Positions 44,489 through 52,217 of a stretch of 62,023 nt of DNA are shown piece after piece. This stretch comes from an uncultured Geobacteraceae bacterium (GTDB lineage Bacteria > Desulfobacterota > Desulfuromonadia > Geobacterales > Pseudopelobacteraceae), in contig CAJAFV010000038.1 of the NCBI GenBank assembly GCA_903939115.1, forward strand, positions 1 to 62,023, written 5' to 3'. How positions within the stretch are numbered: the first letter of the stretch is position 1; each line of letters starts with the position of its first letter. Below the pieces are notes generated by a model that worked only from the letters and a program-made list of their open reading frames with translations, did no database searches and had not been told where the DNA came from. Position numbers and translations under genes: made by a program.

Positions 44489-45754
44489 ATGATCTTTATA
44501 ACAACTGATGGACTATCAAAAGTCGCCCCTTACCATAATGGAAACGTACCAATATATTTAACCGACAATCATGAAGCAATTGATGGGCCAACTTATTGGG
44601 CAGCTTCTATTTGTATTAAAAAATCTAAAAGTCGTGAAACCTTAAAACAATATTCAAGTACTATCGCGCGCTTTTTACAGTGGTTAGATGATAATAAATA
44701 TGGTGCTGAAAACTGGCAACACGTTGATCGAGAAATAATTTTGCTCTATTGTTCACACATTCAACAAACTATTAAGGCGTATAACAAAGATTCTGAGTCT
44801 AATACAATTGACTATTATTTAGCTAGATTACAAGCTTTCTATCTTTGGGCAAAAATTAATAATTATTCGCATTATTGGGACTTAAATATAGACGTAATTT
44901 TAATTCGTCTGAAAGATGAACAAAACAGTTTGGGACGTATTAATAACAATCCAATTAAGGTAGAAAAACTTGATATAAAAACCTCAAATGCAAGTCGCAG
45001 AGTTGATGATCTGCAAAAATTCGTTACAAAAAAGAATTTCTTGAATTCTTGCACTTTGTTCGATGACTTTGTTTATGTTGTTATAGCAAATATAGTTTGG
45101 ATCACAGCATTAAGACCAAAAGAATTTTTACAAATTCCTTACCATGGGAAAGGCTTAAATTCCGGATTTAAAAACTATGATGACAGAGAGTTGATTGATA
45201 TAGGCAATATTAATTTTTATTTTGAGTCTAAGGGCAAGCCAAGGAATATCGATTTTCCTGGCTATCTGTGGGCATGGATTTGCAAAACGTGGTTGCCCAT
45301 AAGGGCTGAAAGAGCATTGCTCTACAGAAAGAAACATAATGTTGGTTTGCCAAACGATGCGTTATTCGTATCAAAAAATGGAAATATTGTTTCGTACCAC
45401 ATGGTGAATACGGCTTTTAAAAATGTCAAGACTAACAAAAACTATGAAGGCGGGAATTTTGGTCCAACAGCTTTACGTCATTCATTTGCTACGTATTTTG
45501 TGTACCTAGCACTCAAAAATGAATCGTTAATCGGGAAACCTTATTTATATAATGCGATTATTGACGATGCGTTGCGTAAAATCTTGGGGCATAATGATAT
45601 CGAGACGACTTATAAGTTTTATGTGCATATTGTAAATAGATTCGCACTAGGTGGTGATGACCTTATTTATGAGATTTCAAAGAAAGAAAATATGAAAATA
45701 CTTCAATATTTTGTTGATTATGTCCCATTTAATGCACTAATACCTATTGAATGA
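44489..45754 (+). CDS. Tyrosine recombinase (421 aa)
   Basis: A site-specific recombinase with an N-terminal SAM-like DNA-binding domain (SRETLKQYSSTIARFLQWLD, about 45-64) and a catalytic domain with Arg in WITALRPKEF (about 208), the box ALRHSFATYF (about 330), and LGHNDIETTYKFYVH (about 368) ending in the Tyr nucleophile. The first His of the usual H-x-L-R-H box is replaced (PTALRH), a variant seen in divergent families. ATG 44489 is used; an open frame runs 10 codons upstream from TTG. It is the TnpA-like partner of the 726-aa recombinase. Confidence 0.87.
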   Translation: MIFITTDGLSKVAPYHNGNVPIYLTDNHEAIDGPTYWAASICIKKSKSRETLKQYSSTIARFLQWLDDNKYGAENWQHVDREIILLYCSHIQQTIKAYNKDSESNTIDYYLARLQAFYLWAKINNYSHYWDLNIDVILIRLKDEQNSLGRINNNPIKVEKLDIKTSNASRRVDDLQKFVTKKNFLNSCTLFDDFVYVVIANIVWITALRPKEFLQIPYHGKGLNSGFKNYDDRELIDIGNINFYFESKGKPRNIDFPGYLWAWICKTWLPIRAERALLYRKKHNVGLPNDALFVSKNGNIVSYHMVNTAFKNVKTNKNYEGGNFGPTALRHSFATYFVYLALKNESLIGKPYLYNAIIDDALRKILGHNDIETTYKFYVHIVNRFALGGDDLIYEISKKENMKILQYFVDYVPFNALIPIE

Positions 45755-45863
45755 CTTAATGTAATAGTGCCTTGATATAGCAGTATAATTTAAAATAATT
45801 ATATTAAATATTATTTCAGGATATTTACAAAATTATTGGGGAAGTCAGTTATTGATTTTGAAG

Positions 45864-46454
45864 TTAAATAAACTCAAAAAGTCCTGGAGTTTCATTTAAC
45901 TTCTTGATGGGTGCAAAAGTTATTCGATGAGCAGGACAGGGTCCATACTTACTTAGCGCTTCAAAATGTGATTTTGTTAGATAACCTTTGTGTTTATTGA
46001 ATCCATATTCAGGATATATATCATGTAATTCAATCATACTTTGGTCTCTTGCTACTTTTGCAATAATTGAGGCAGCGCTAATTGCTTTTACTGTTAGATC
46101 GCCTTTAATAATTGTTTTAACTGGAACCGACAGGGTAGGGGATTGGTTACCATCGACTAAAACAAGCTGAGGCTTTACTGATAAACCTTCAACTGCTCTC
46201 GTCATTGCTCGTAAAGTTGCTCCTAATACATTGAACTTTATGATGTCATCAAGAGATGCCGTGGCAATGTTCCATGATTCTGCTTTGTCTTTTATTTCAG
46301 ATGCAAGTGCCTCTCTTTTTTTAGCGGTTAATAGTTTTGAATCTGTTAAACCCTTAATAATGACTGTATCCTTCAAAACAACCGCGCAACAGTATATTTC
46401 ACCTACTGCGGAACCACGTCCAGCTTCATCTACCCCACATATTATTTTATCCAC
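45864..46454 (-). CDS. rnhB: Element-encoded RNase HII (replacement for the host gene)
   Basis: A complete 196-aa RNase HII. GVDEAGRGSAVGEI (7-20) supplies the first catalytic Asp/Glu. LTDSKLL, LVDGNQ (third acidic residue) and ISAASIIAKVARD follow, with GFNKHKGY near the C terminus. RNase HII removes ribonucleotides and RNA primers from DNA. The sequence is strongly diverged from the host fragments at 34.3 and 46.6 kb, so it is not a duplicate of them. It lies ~130 bp inside the element's right end in the same direction as the broken host gene, so it could be read from the host ribosomal-operon transcript. Confidence 0.93.
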   Translation of the reverse strand: MDKIICGVDEAGRGSAVGEIYCCAVVLKDTVIIKGLTDSKLLTAKKREALASEIKDKAESWNIATASLDDIIKFNVLGATLRAMTRAVEGLSVKPQLVLVDGNQSPTLSVPVKTIIKGDLTVKAISAASIIAKVARDQSMIELHDIYPEYGFNKHKGYLTKSHFEALSKYGPCPAHRITFAPIKKLNETPGLFEFI

Positions 46455-46582
46455 TGGATCTTATCCATTTCTCTTTAAAGTTTATAATCTTCAAAAATAA
46501 TTATCTATTTAGACACCCACTTATTCCATAAGAATAATTTGCAGATGAAATTTAGTCACCCTGAGTTAACTGGTAATATAAC

Positions 46583-46696
46583 GCGCCCGGCCTCGTCAAT
46601 GCCGGCTATGTACCGATAACCATCATTGCCGACATTTTTTTCAAACGACAGGGTGTCGAGCGGGGCCGCTGCAAACAGCTCGCCTTGATATGTCAT
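46583..46696 (-). pseudogene. rnhB: Host RNase HII gene, 5' fragment
   Basis: ATG 46696 after AGGA opens a frame MTYQGELFAAAPLD...YRYIAGIDEAGR. This is the N terminus of an RNase HII, cut after the Arg of DEAGRG. It then runs into the element (VILPVNSG) and stops 9 codons later. It is the exact missing part of the 3' fragment at 34319-34859 and sits in the native place just after rplS. Confidence 0.9.
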
Positions 46697-46710
46697 AATT
46701 CATCCTGACA

Positions 46711-46742
46711 CAAGAAAGCCCCGCATGAGCGGGGCTTTCTTG
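46711..46742. terminator. Strong hairpin after rplS
   Basis: CAAGAAAGCCCCGC pairs perfectly over 14 bp with GCGGGGCTTTCTTG (loop ATGA). It lies between the rplS stop (46747) and the host rnhB start (46696), so it probably lets only part of the transcript read into rnhB. Confidence 0.7.
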
Positions 46743-46746
46743 TGGA

Positions 46747-47106
46747 CTATTTGGCAACCGGTATGTATTTCTTCTCGCGGATACGAGCAGCTTTCCCGCG
46801 CAATTTACGGAGATAATAGAGCTTGGCGCGACGAACGTGGCCGCGAACCATAACTTCAATGTTCTCGATATTTGGTGAGTGAAGAGGGAACGTCCTCTCA
46901 ACGCCGATACCGTTTGATATTTTACGAACCGTAAAGGTTTCGCGTACGCCGCCATTCTGACGTGCAATGCAAACGCCTTGATACGCCTGAATACGCTGTT
47001 TGTCGCCCTCAACAATCCGTACGTGTACTTTTACCGTATCCCCGACTTTAAAAGGTACGACATTCTTCTTCATTTGGTCAAATTCCAGAAAATCGATGGT
47101 GTTCAT
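46747..47106 (-). CDS. rplS: Ribosomal protein L19
   Basis: A 119-aa large-subunit protein at the subunit interface. Family blocks [20 protein letters not shown] and [20 protein letters not shown] are present, with a basic C terminus ([20 protein letters not shown]). It is the last gene of the conserved ffh-rpsP-khpA-rimM-trmD-SPOUT-rplS series. The host rnhB gene followed it before insertion. Confidence 0.97.
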   Translation of the reverse strand: MNTIDFLEFDQMKKNVVPFKVGDTVKVHVRIVEGDKQRIQAYQGVCIARQNGGVRETFTVRKISNGIGVERTFPLHSPNIENIEVMVRGHVRRAKLYYLRKLRGKAARIREKKYIPVAK

Positions 47107-47144
47107 TGTTTACCTTCCTCCTGTATGATGCTCAGTTTGTGAGT

Positions 47145-47720
47145 TTATGTATCTTCTCTTTCAATTCCTCTGATTCGATCCAGCATTATTGCTGCAGCGG
47201 AACGAACCGAAAGGTGGTTATATGTACCGTTTCCGGCAATCGGTTTCAGCAGTATATCGGCTGATGTAAAACACTCTTCAGTCAATCCCCAGCCGGTCCC
47301 TAATAAAAGCAGATACGGTTGATCTGATTCCTGAAGCAACGATCTGAATCCACCAAGTGCAATAGAACCGGACCGTGTTGCTGCACCGGTTACAACTACT
47401 TTGACCGGTTTACTGAATCCGACTTGAAAATCTTTTACTGCAGTCGTTATCGAAGGAGTCACCCGGACAATATCGAGCGCCTGTTTGCGATCGGGGTTGT
47501 AGCCGGCCCCCCAGCCAATTTGCCAATGCCCGCTGATTCGCTCGGCAAGCTTTCTCTGCTCTTCGGATGGAGTCACAATATAAAAGCGATCCAGCCCGAA
47601 TGTCTTCGCTGAACGGGCAATGTCATGCTGGTCAAGGTTTGTTAACGCCGAGGTAACAACCTCATGGTGCTTGTTATAAACCGGATAGTGAACAAGAGCT
47701 ATCGCCAGATTATTACACAT
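47145..47720 (-). CDS. SPOUT-family RNA methyltransferase, TrmD-operon member
   Basis: A 191-aa protein starting [23 protein letters not shown] 47720 has AGGAGG 9 nt upstream, and the start overlaps the trmD stop by 8 bp. The open frame 7 codons further up is not used. The C-terminal [13 protein letters not shown] and [19 protein letters not shown] segments suit the SPOUT trefoil-knot SAM site. It occurs between trmD and rplS in related genomes. The RNA target is unknown. Confidence 0.82.
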   Translation of the reverse strand: MCNNLAIALVHYPVYNKHHEVVTSALTNLDQHDIARSAKTFGLDRFYIVTPSEEQRKLAERISGHWQIGWGAGYNPDRKQALDIVRVTPSITTAVKDFQVGFSKPVKVVVTGAATRSGSIALGGFRSLLQESDQPYLLLLGTGWGLTEECFTSADILLKPIAGNGTYNHLSVRSAAAIMLDRIRGIEREDT

Positions 47721-48456
47721 CAGAAGCAACCTCCTGCTCAATCTCCGTCAGCATTTTCCGGTCTTCCCGGGTCAGCTTCACCAGTGAGAGCAAATCGGGT
47801 CGCAGTGACCTGGTTTTTCGCAAAGACTCTTTTCGCCGCCATTTTCTGATTAACTCGTGATTTCCGGAAAGCAGGGCTTCAGGAACGGTCAAACCGTTGA
47901 ATTCAGGTGGTCGCGTGTAATGGGGATATTCAAGCAATCCATCACCAAAAGAATCTGTTTCCGCTGATTCAACGCTGCCAAGCGCCCCAGGAATCAGCCT
48001 GGTTACGGCATCAACGAGTGCCATAGCAGCAATTTCACCGCCGGAAAGAACAAAATCTCCCAGCGAAATGTCGTCTTCAGCGTAGATTGAGCGGATTCTT
48101 TCGTCGATCCCCTCATATCGGCCACAAATTATTATCAAGCCTGAACGTTGTGCCAGCTCCAGTGCGACGCTATGGGTAAGCCGTCGTCCGTGAGGTGAAG
48201 TAAGAACAACGGTCGATGCCGGCTGGCATGATTTTACCGACTCAATACATGACGCTAGAGGACCCGCTTTCATCACCATTCCTGCTCCGCCACCATAGGG
48301 GGCGTCATCTGCCGTCTGGTGTCTATCAGTCGCCCAGTCTCGGATGTTGTGCAGCGAAATGTCAATGAGCTGTTTGTCTTTGGCGCGTTTGATAATGCTT
48401 TCATCAAAAGGACCGGAAAACATCCCGGGGAACAGAGTCAGGATGTCAAACTTCAT
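47713..48456 (-). CDS. trmD: tRNA (guanine-N1)-methyltransferase
   Basis: A 247-aa SPOUT enzyme that methylates G37 of tRNAs reading CNN codons and prevents frameshifting. Family blocks are [20 protein letters not shown] (about 5-24), [14 protein letters not shown] (about 50-63), [11 protein letters not shown] (about 115-125) and [12 protein letters not shown]. The start overlaps the rimM stop by 4 bp. Confidence 0.97.
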   Translation of the reverse strand: MKFDILTLFPGMFSGPFDESIIKRAKDKQLIDISLHNIRDWATDRHQTADDAPYGGGAGMVMKAGPLASCIESVKSCQPASTVVLTSPHGRRLTHSVALELAQRSGLIIICGRYEGIDERIRSIYAEDDISLGDFVLSGGEIAAMALVDAVTRLIPGALGSVESAETDSFGDGLLEYPHYTRPPEFNGLTVPEALLSGNHELIRKWRRKESLRKTRSLRPDLLSLVKLTREDRKMLTEIEQEVASDV

Positions 48457-48974
48457 AGATCAAGCAAGCCGTCAAGCGGGGTGATGATCATCTTTTTGCC
48501 CGGTACATCAACCAGAGTAATCACATCTGCAATCGCAGGGATCAAATATTCTTTGGTTTCGCCGCGAACAACATATATATCACTGCTACCGGTTTCAAAA
48601 ATATCAACGAGCGTACCCAGTTCAAGACCCTGATCGGTAACAACAGCAAGTCCGATAAGGTCCCGCCAGTAATATTCGTCTTCATCAGGAGCGGGCAGCT
48701 GACTCAGTTTCAAGTAAAGCTCAGAGCCATTCAACGGTACTACCTGGTTAATATCAGCGAAATCATCCAGTCCTAAAATAAAGCCACCGGCATGGGCTGC
48801 AACAGACTTAATAACATGCTCACACAGTCCGCCATTTTTATCCTTCAGGTAAACGGTGGCAGCTGATTGCAGGCTCTGAATATTTCCGGAATACGAGTAG
48901 ACCTTCAACAGTCCCTTTATTCCATGTGTACCGATGATCTTGCCAACGGGAACTAATTCTTCTTGAACTGTCAT
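48453..48974 (-). CDS. rimM: Ribosome maturation factor RimM
   Basis: A 173-aa 30S-assembly factor. The N-terminal RimM barrel begins [20 protein letters not shown] (about 7-26). The C-terminal PRC barrel contains [12 protein letters not shown] and [11 protein letters not shown]. It binds S19 during 30S head maturation. It follows khpA directly. Confidence 0.95.
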   Translation of the reverse strand: MTVQEELVPVGKIIGTHGIKGLLKVYSYSGNIQSLQSAATVYLKDKNGGLCEHVIKSVAAHAGGFILGLDDFADINQVVPLNGSELYLKLSQLPAPDEDEYYWRDLIGLAVVTDQGLELGTLVDIFETGSSDIYVVRGETKEYLIPAIADVITLVDVPGKKMIITPLDGLLDL

Positions 48975-49205
48975 TTATTCAACAATCTTAAGGACCGCTT
49001 TCTTGTTATCTTTTGTCGATATAGCATTAAGAATTGTCCGGACCGCTTTTGCGGTCCGGCCTTCTTTGCCGATAATTCTTCCCATATCTTCCTTTGCGAC
49101 GCTCAAACTTATGACCAGTGTTCCCTCTTCAGTCTCTTCGGTTGCAATTACCTGCGTCGGGTCATCAACCAGTGCCTTTGCAATGCTTTCAACGAGAGTC
49201 TTCAT
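48975..49205 (-). CDS. khpA: KH-domain RNA-binding protein KhpA
   Basis: A 76-aa single KH-domain protein. The RNA-binding GXXG loop is in MGRIIGKEGRTAKAVR (about 41-56). Such proteins act as RNA chaperones, often with KhpB. It occupies its standard place between rpsP and rimM. Confidence 0.93.
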   Translation of the reverse strand: MKTLVESIAKALVDDPTQVIATEETEEGTLVISLSVAKEDMGRIIGKEGRTAKAVRTILNAISTKDNKKAVLKIVE

Positions 49206-49262
49206 GGAAGTAACCTCTGCTGTTCATATAGAGTGACCGGCGGACCGGAAGAACTGGATACG

Positions 49263-49529
49263 TTATGCAGTTACCGTCGCGACTTTGTTTAGAAGTCCGG
49301 CGTTTTTTAACAGTTGACGAACTGTATCGGTCGGTTGGGCACCTTTACTCAGCCAATCCGCAACTTTTTCGGTTTTCAGCTTAACGACGGCCGGGTTTTT
49401 AGTTGGATCGTATGTGCCGACATTTTCAATGAAGCTGCCATCTCTGCGGCTGCGTTCGTCAGCTACAACTATTTGGTAGAAAGGTCTCTTTTTAGCGCCT
49501 GCACGGGCAAGCCTGATTTTTGTAGCCAT
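49263..49529 (-). CDS. rpsP: Ribosomal protein S16
   Basis: An 88-aa small-subunit protein. [20 protein letters not shown] is the conserved N terminus, followed by [20 protein letters not shown]. It lies 66 bp after ffh and 57 bp before khpA in the same operon. Confidence 0.97.
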   Translation of the reverse strand: MATKIRLARAGAKKRPFYQIVVADERSRRDGSFIENVGTYDPTKNPAVVKLKTEKVADWLSKGAQPTDTVRQLLKNAGLLNKVATVTA

Positions 49530-49595
49530 TGGTGTTTCCTCCTGATGTTAGTACTTCTTTTATTTTTTATATGAAACCATAGGTCATGAATCTTC

Positions 49596-50966
49596 TTATC
49601 GAAAAGGCATCATACCCTTACCAAGTCCGCCAAGTCCCCCCATTCCTTTGAGGAGGCCTTTTGGACCAAGCTTCTGCATCATTTTCATCATTTTTTGTGC
49701 TTCAGTGAAACGTTTAAGCAGCAGATTCACTTCCTGCACGGTTGTGCCGCTTCCTTTAGAAATCCGCAGTCGGCGACTACCGTTTATAATGCCATGGTTA
49801 GCACGTTCGCCCGGAGTCATGGAGCGGATAATTGCTTCAATCCGCTTGATTTCATTTTCACTCGGCTGGGCACCCTTCATCTGCTTCATCATTTTGCCCA
49901 TACCCGGGATCATACTCATAATTGATTCGACAGAACCCAATTTTTTGATCTGCTGCATCTGGGCGAGAAAATCCTCAAGATCAAACTGGTTCTTCTTCAG
50001 TTTCTGCTGAAGAAGTATGGTGTCCTTCTCGTCAAATAACGATTGCGCCTTCTCAACAAGGGTAAGAACATCGCCCATGCCGAGAATACGGGAAACAAGC
50101 CGGTCTGGATGGAATACCTCCAGAGCATCAAGCTTTTCTCCAAGCCCGACAAATTTTATCGGTTTGCCGATAACCGCTTTGATTGAGAGTGCGGCACCGC
50201 CTTTTGCGTCGCCGTCCAGCTTTGAAAGCACAACGCCACTGATTTCAAGGCGGTCATTAAAGCCGCTTGCAATAGAAACGGCTTCCTGGCCGGTCATGGC
50301 GTCGGCCACAAACAGAATCTCGCGTGGCTTTATTGCTTCATTAAGCTCACTCAGCTCATGCATCAGGAAGTCATCGATCTGGTGACGACCTGCTGTATCA
50401 ATAATTACGGTGTCATAGCCGTTCAGTTCCGCGAACTTCATAGCGCTGACACAGATATCAAGCGGCTTCTGGTCGGAGGTAGAGGCAAAAACCTCAAGGC
50501 CGAGTTGACGGCCAACCGTTTTCAGCTGTTCAATAGCTGCCGGGCGATATACGTCAGCCGGTACAAGTAAAGGCCGACGTTTCTGCTTCTTAAGGAAATT
50601 TCCGAGTTTACCGCATGTCGTCGTCTTGCCGGCCCCCTGCAATCCAACCATCATAATGGCGACCGGTGGTTTTGCGGCAAGGTCGAGGGAGTTATCCTCG
50701 CCGCCACCCATGATGGCAACCAGTTCGTCGTGAACGATTCTGATAACCTGCTGGCCGGGTGACAAACTGTTCAGTACTTCTGTGCCAACGGCTTTGACAC
50801 GGACATTCTCGACAAAATCTTTGACTACCTTGAAATTGACATCAGCTTCAAGGAGAGCCAGCCGAACCTCGCGTAAAGCCTCCCTGATATTGTCCTCAGT
50901 CATTACTCCCTGGCCGCGGAGTTTCTTAAAGACTGCTTCAAGTTTGTCGGATAGGCTATCAAACAT
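49596..50966 (-). CDS. ffh: Signal recognition particle protein Ffh
   Basis: A 456-aa SRP GTPase that targets nascent membrane proteins. An N-terminal four-helix domain is followed by the GTPase G domain with GLQGAGKTT (about 107-115), DTAGRHQ (about 188) and SKLDGDAKGG (about 246). The methionine-rich M domain (about 300-445) binds 4.5S RNA and signal peptides (SMIPGMGKMMKQMKG). The tail is Gly/Met rich. It heads the rpsP-rplS operon. Confidence 0.97.
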   Translation of the reverse strand: MFDSLSDKLEAVFKKLRGQGVMTEDNIREALREVRLALLEADVNFKVVKDFVENVRVKAVGTEVLNSLSPGQQVIRIVHDELVAIMGGGEDNSLDLAAKPPVAIMMVGLQGAGKTTTCGKLGNFLKKQKRRPLLVPADVYRPAAIEQLKTVGRQLGLEVFASTSDQKPLDICVSAMKFAELNGYDTVIIDTAGRHQIDDFLMHELSELNEAIKPREILFVADAMTGQEAVSIASGFNDRLEISGVVLSKLDGDAKGGAALSIKAVIGKPIKFVGLGEKLDALEVFHPDRLVSRILGMGDVLTLVEKAQSLFDEKDTILLQQKLKKNQFDLEDFLAQMQQIKKLGSVESIMSMIPGMGKMMKQMKGAQPSENEIKRIEAIIRSMTPGERANHGIINGSRRLRISKGSGTTVQEVNLLLKRFTEAQKMMKMMQKLGPKGLLKGMGGLGGLGKGMMPFR

Positions 50967-51089
50967 CGTGGGTTATGGCGCCTCGGTACAGAGTTATTCC
51001 AAAAGGGGGTCACTATAAAGGTGTACCAGCTGAGATGTCAAGAACTATTTGTTTTTAAAGCTCTATTATCCCGGATGAGGAAGGGGTTA

Positions 51090-51377
51090 TTATTCGCCTG
51101 TTTCTTCGATGTTCTCTGCTGTCCAGATCTGTTCATAGAGAGTGTCACTCTCTTTTCGGTAAATTGACGCCGGTAACAGTTTTTCTGCTGCCAGAGACTG
51201 AAATACAACGTCCGATATTTCACTGTCGTAGCGAATAGCGAGGCCGCAGTCAGTTGATAACGCCCTCGGGGCAGGAATGAGCAGAATAGCCAGTCGGCCC
51301 TTTTTGAGAATGCTTTCAGCTTTCATGACTCGATGTGCCGAGTTAAATACCGCAAGTAGTTGCCCATTTTTTATCAC
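51090..51377 (-). CDS. DUF3343 protein (putative Se/S carrier-like)
   Basis: A 95-aa protein. LLAVFNSAHRVMKAESILKK, then IPAPRALSTDCGLAIRY, matches the DUF3343 pattern with its single conserved Cys in DCG. The family is described as Se/S-carrier-like, but its function is not proven. It is divergent from a membrane-protein gene and stands alone downstream of ffh. Confidence 0.82.
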   Translation of the reverse strand: MIKNGQLLAVFNSAHRVMKAESILKKGRLAILLIPAPRALSTDCGLAIRYDSEISDVVFQSLAAEKLLPASIYRKESDTLYEQIWTAENIEETGE

Positions 51378-51493
51378 AATAAAAATCCTTTATAATTCTA
51401 TCGAGTGCAATAATGGCCAAAATAGAGACAACAGTGCAAAGCTGATTGACAAAAATCGTATGAGTTTCTAATATGCCCGGAAAGGAGCAGTAC

Positions 51494-51760
51494 ATGGAAG
51501 TTGCACTTCAAGCTATCGGCCTCGTTATTCTCGCCTTTGTTATCAGTATTCCCTGTGGTTATATCCGCCAAAACTATTCGAAATATTCGTTTATGTGGTT
51601 TCTTCTGATCCACCTTCCGATCCCTTTTATCGTGCTGCTGCGGGTCAAGGCCGGTCTTAACTGGCATTTTATTCCATTTACACTTGCCGGTTCCATTGCC
51701 GGACAGATATTTGGCGGTGCATTAAGCCGTCGGAAAAAGCAGAATGGCAAAGCGGCCTAG
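51494..51760 (+). CDS. Small membrane protein of unknown function
   Basis: An 88-aa protein with about three hydrophobic helices (ALQAIGLVILAFVISIPCGY, FMWFLLIHLPIPFIVLL, HFIPFTLAGSIAGQIFGG) and a basic tail. ATG 51494 with AAGGAG 6 nt upstream is preferred over the ATG at 51473. Its end overlaps dciA by 17 bp, so the two are co-translated. No family recognised. Confidence 0.75.
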   Translation: MEVALQAIGLVILAFVISIPCGYIRQNYSKYSFMWFLLIHLPIPFIVLLRVKAGLNWHFIPFTLAGSIAGQIFGGALSRRKKQNGKAA

Positions 51761-52217
51761 AATGGCCTTCCCGCGCCCGCTGTCGGGGGTTATGCAGGAT
51801 AGTCTCTCCGGATCCGGTCTGGCTGAACGGTTGCGGGAAACGGAAATATGGCGTGTCTGGCCGGAAGTCGTCGGAACCGCTCTTGCCGGTCGGGCGCAGC
51901 CGCTGCGAATTATCAACGGAACGTTGACCGTTGCGGTATCGAGTGCTCCATGGATGCAGGAGCTGCGCTTTATGACCGCCATGATGAAAGAAAAACTCAA
52001 CCTCCGCCTTGGTGATGAGGTGGTTAAAGAAATCGTGCTCAAGGCGGGCAGGGTGAGCCTGCCACCCGCCGAAGCGCCGGATGCAGTAAATGAACCGCAC
52101 CCGCTGACACCTCAGCAGAAGGCTCTGATTGAAGAACAGTCGGCCTCAATCTCAGATCCGGAAACCCGGCAGGCTTTCATCAATTTAATGCAGACCAGCA
52201 TGGAGCAACAGCGCTGA
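51744..52217 (+). CDS. dciA: DciA-like protein (DUF721)
   Basis: A 157-aa protein with the DUF721 core: LRETEIWRVWPEVVGTALAG (about 30-49), PLRIINGTLTVAVSSAPWMQ (about 52-72), then LRFMTAMMKEKLN. DciA loads the replicative helicase DnaB in bacteria that lack DnaC. The C-terminal ~45 residues are a variable extension. The stop adjoins the convergent ettA stop with no gap. Confidence 0.85.
   Translation: MAKRPRMAFPRPLSGVMQDSLSGSGLAERLRETEIWRVWPEVVGTALAGRAQPLRIINGTLTVAVSSAPWMQELRFMTAMMKEKLNLRLGDEVVKEIVLKAGRVSLPPAEAPDAVNEPHPLTPQQKALIEEQSASISDPETRQAFINLMQTSMEQQR

Larger units (their letters stand above)
34860..46581. mobile_element. Integrated tyrosine-recombinase element inserted in rnhB, carrying Zorya-like cargo and its own rnhB
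   Basis: About 11.7 kb separates the two halves of host rnhB. Joining the flanks restores ...GIDEAGR-GPLAGP... in frame, with 2 bp (CG) shared at the junction, which defines the ends. The ends carry a short inverted repeat: GCGCTTATATT at the left, and GCGCGTTATATT read inward at the right. Contents are Zorya-like zorD and zorC with a zorB stub (minus strand), a cluster of recombination genes (plus strand, clearly more AT-rich than the host), and a complete divergent rnhB at the right end. The gene set resembles Tn554-like and gamma-mobile-trio elements. No conjugation genes are visible. Confidence 0.9.
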
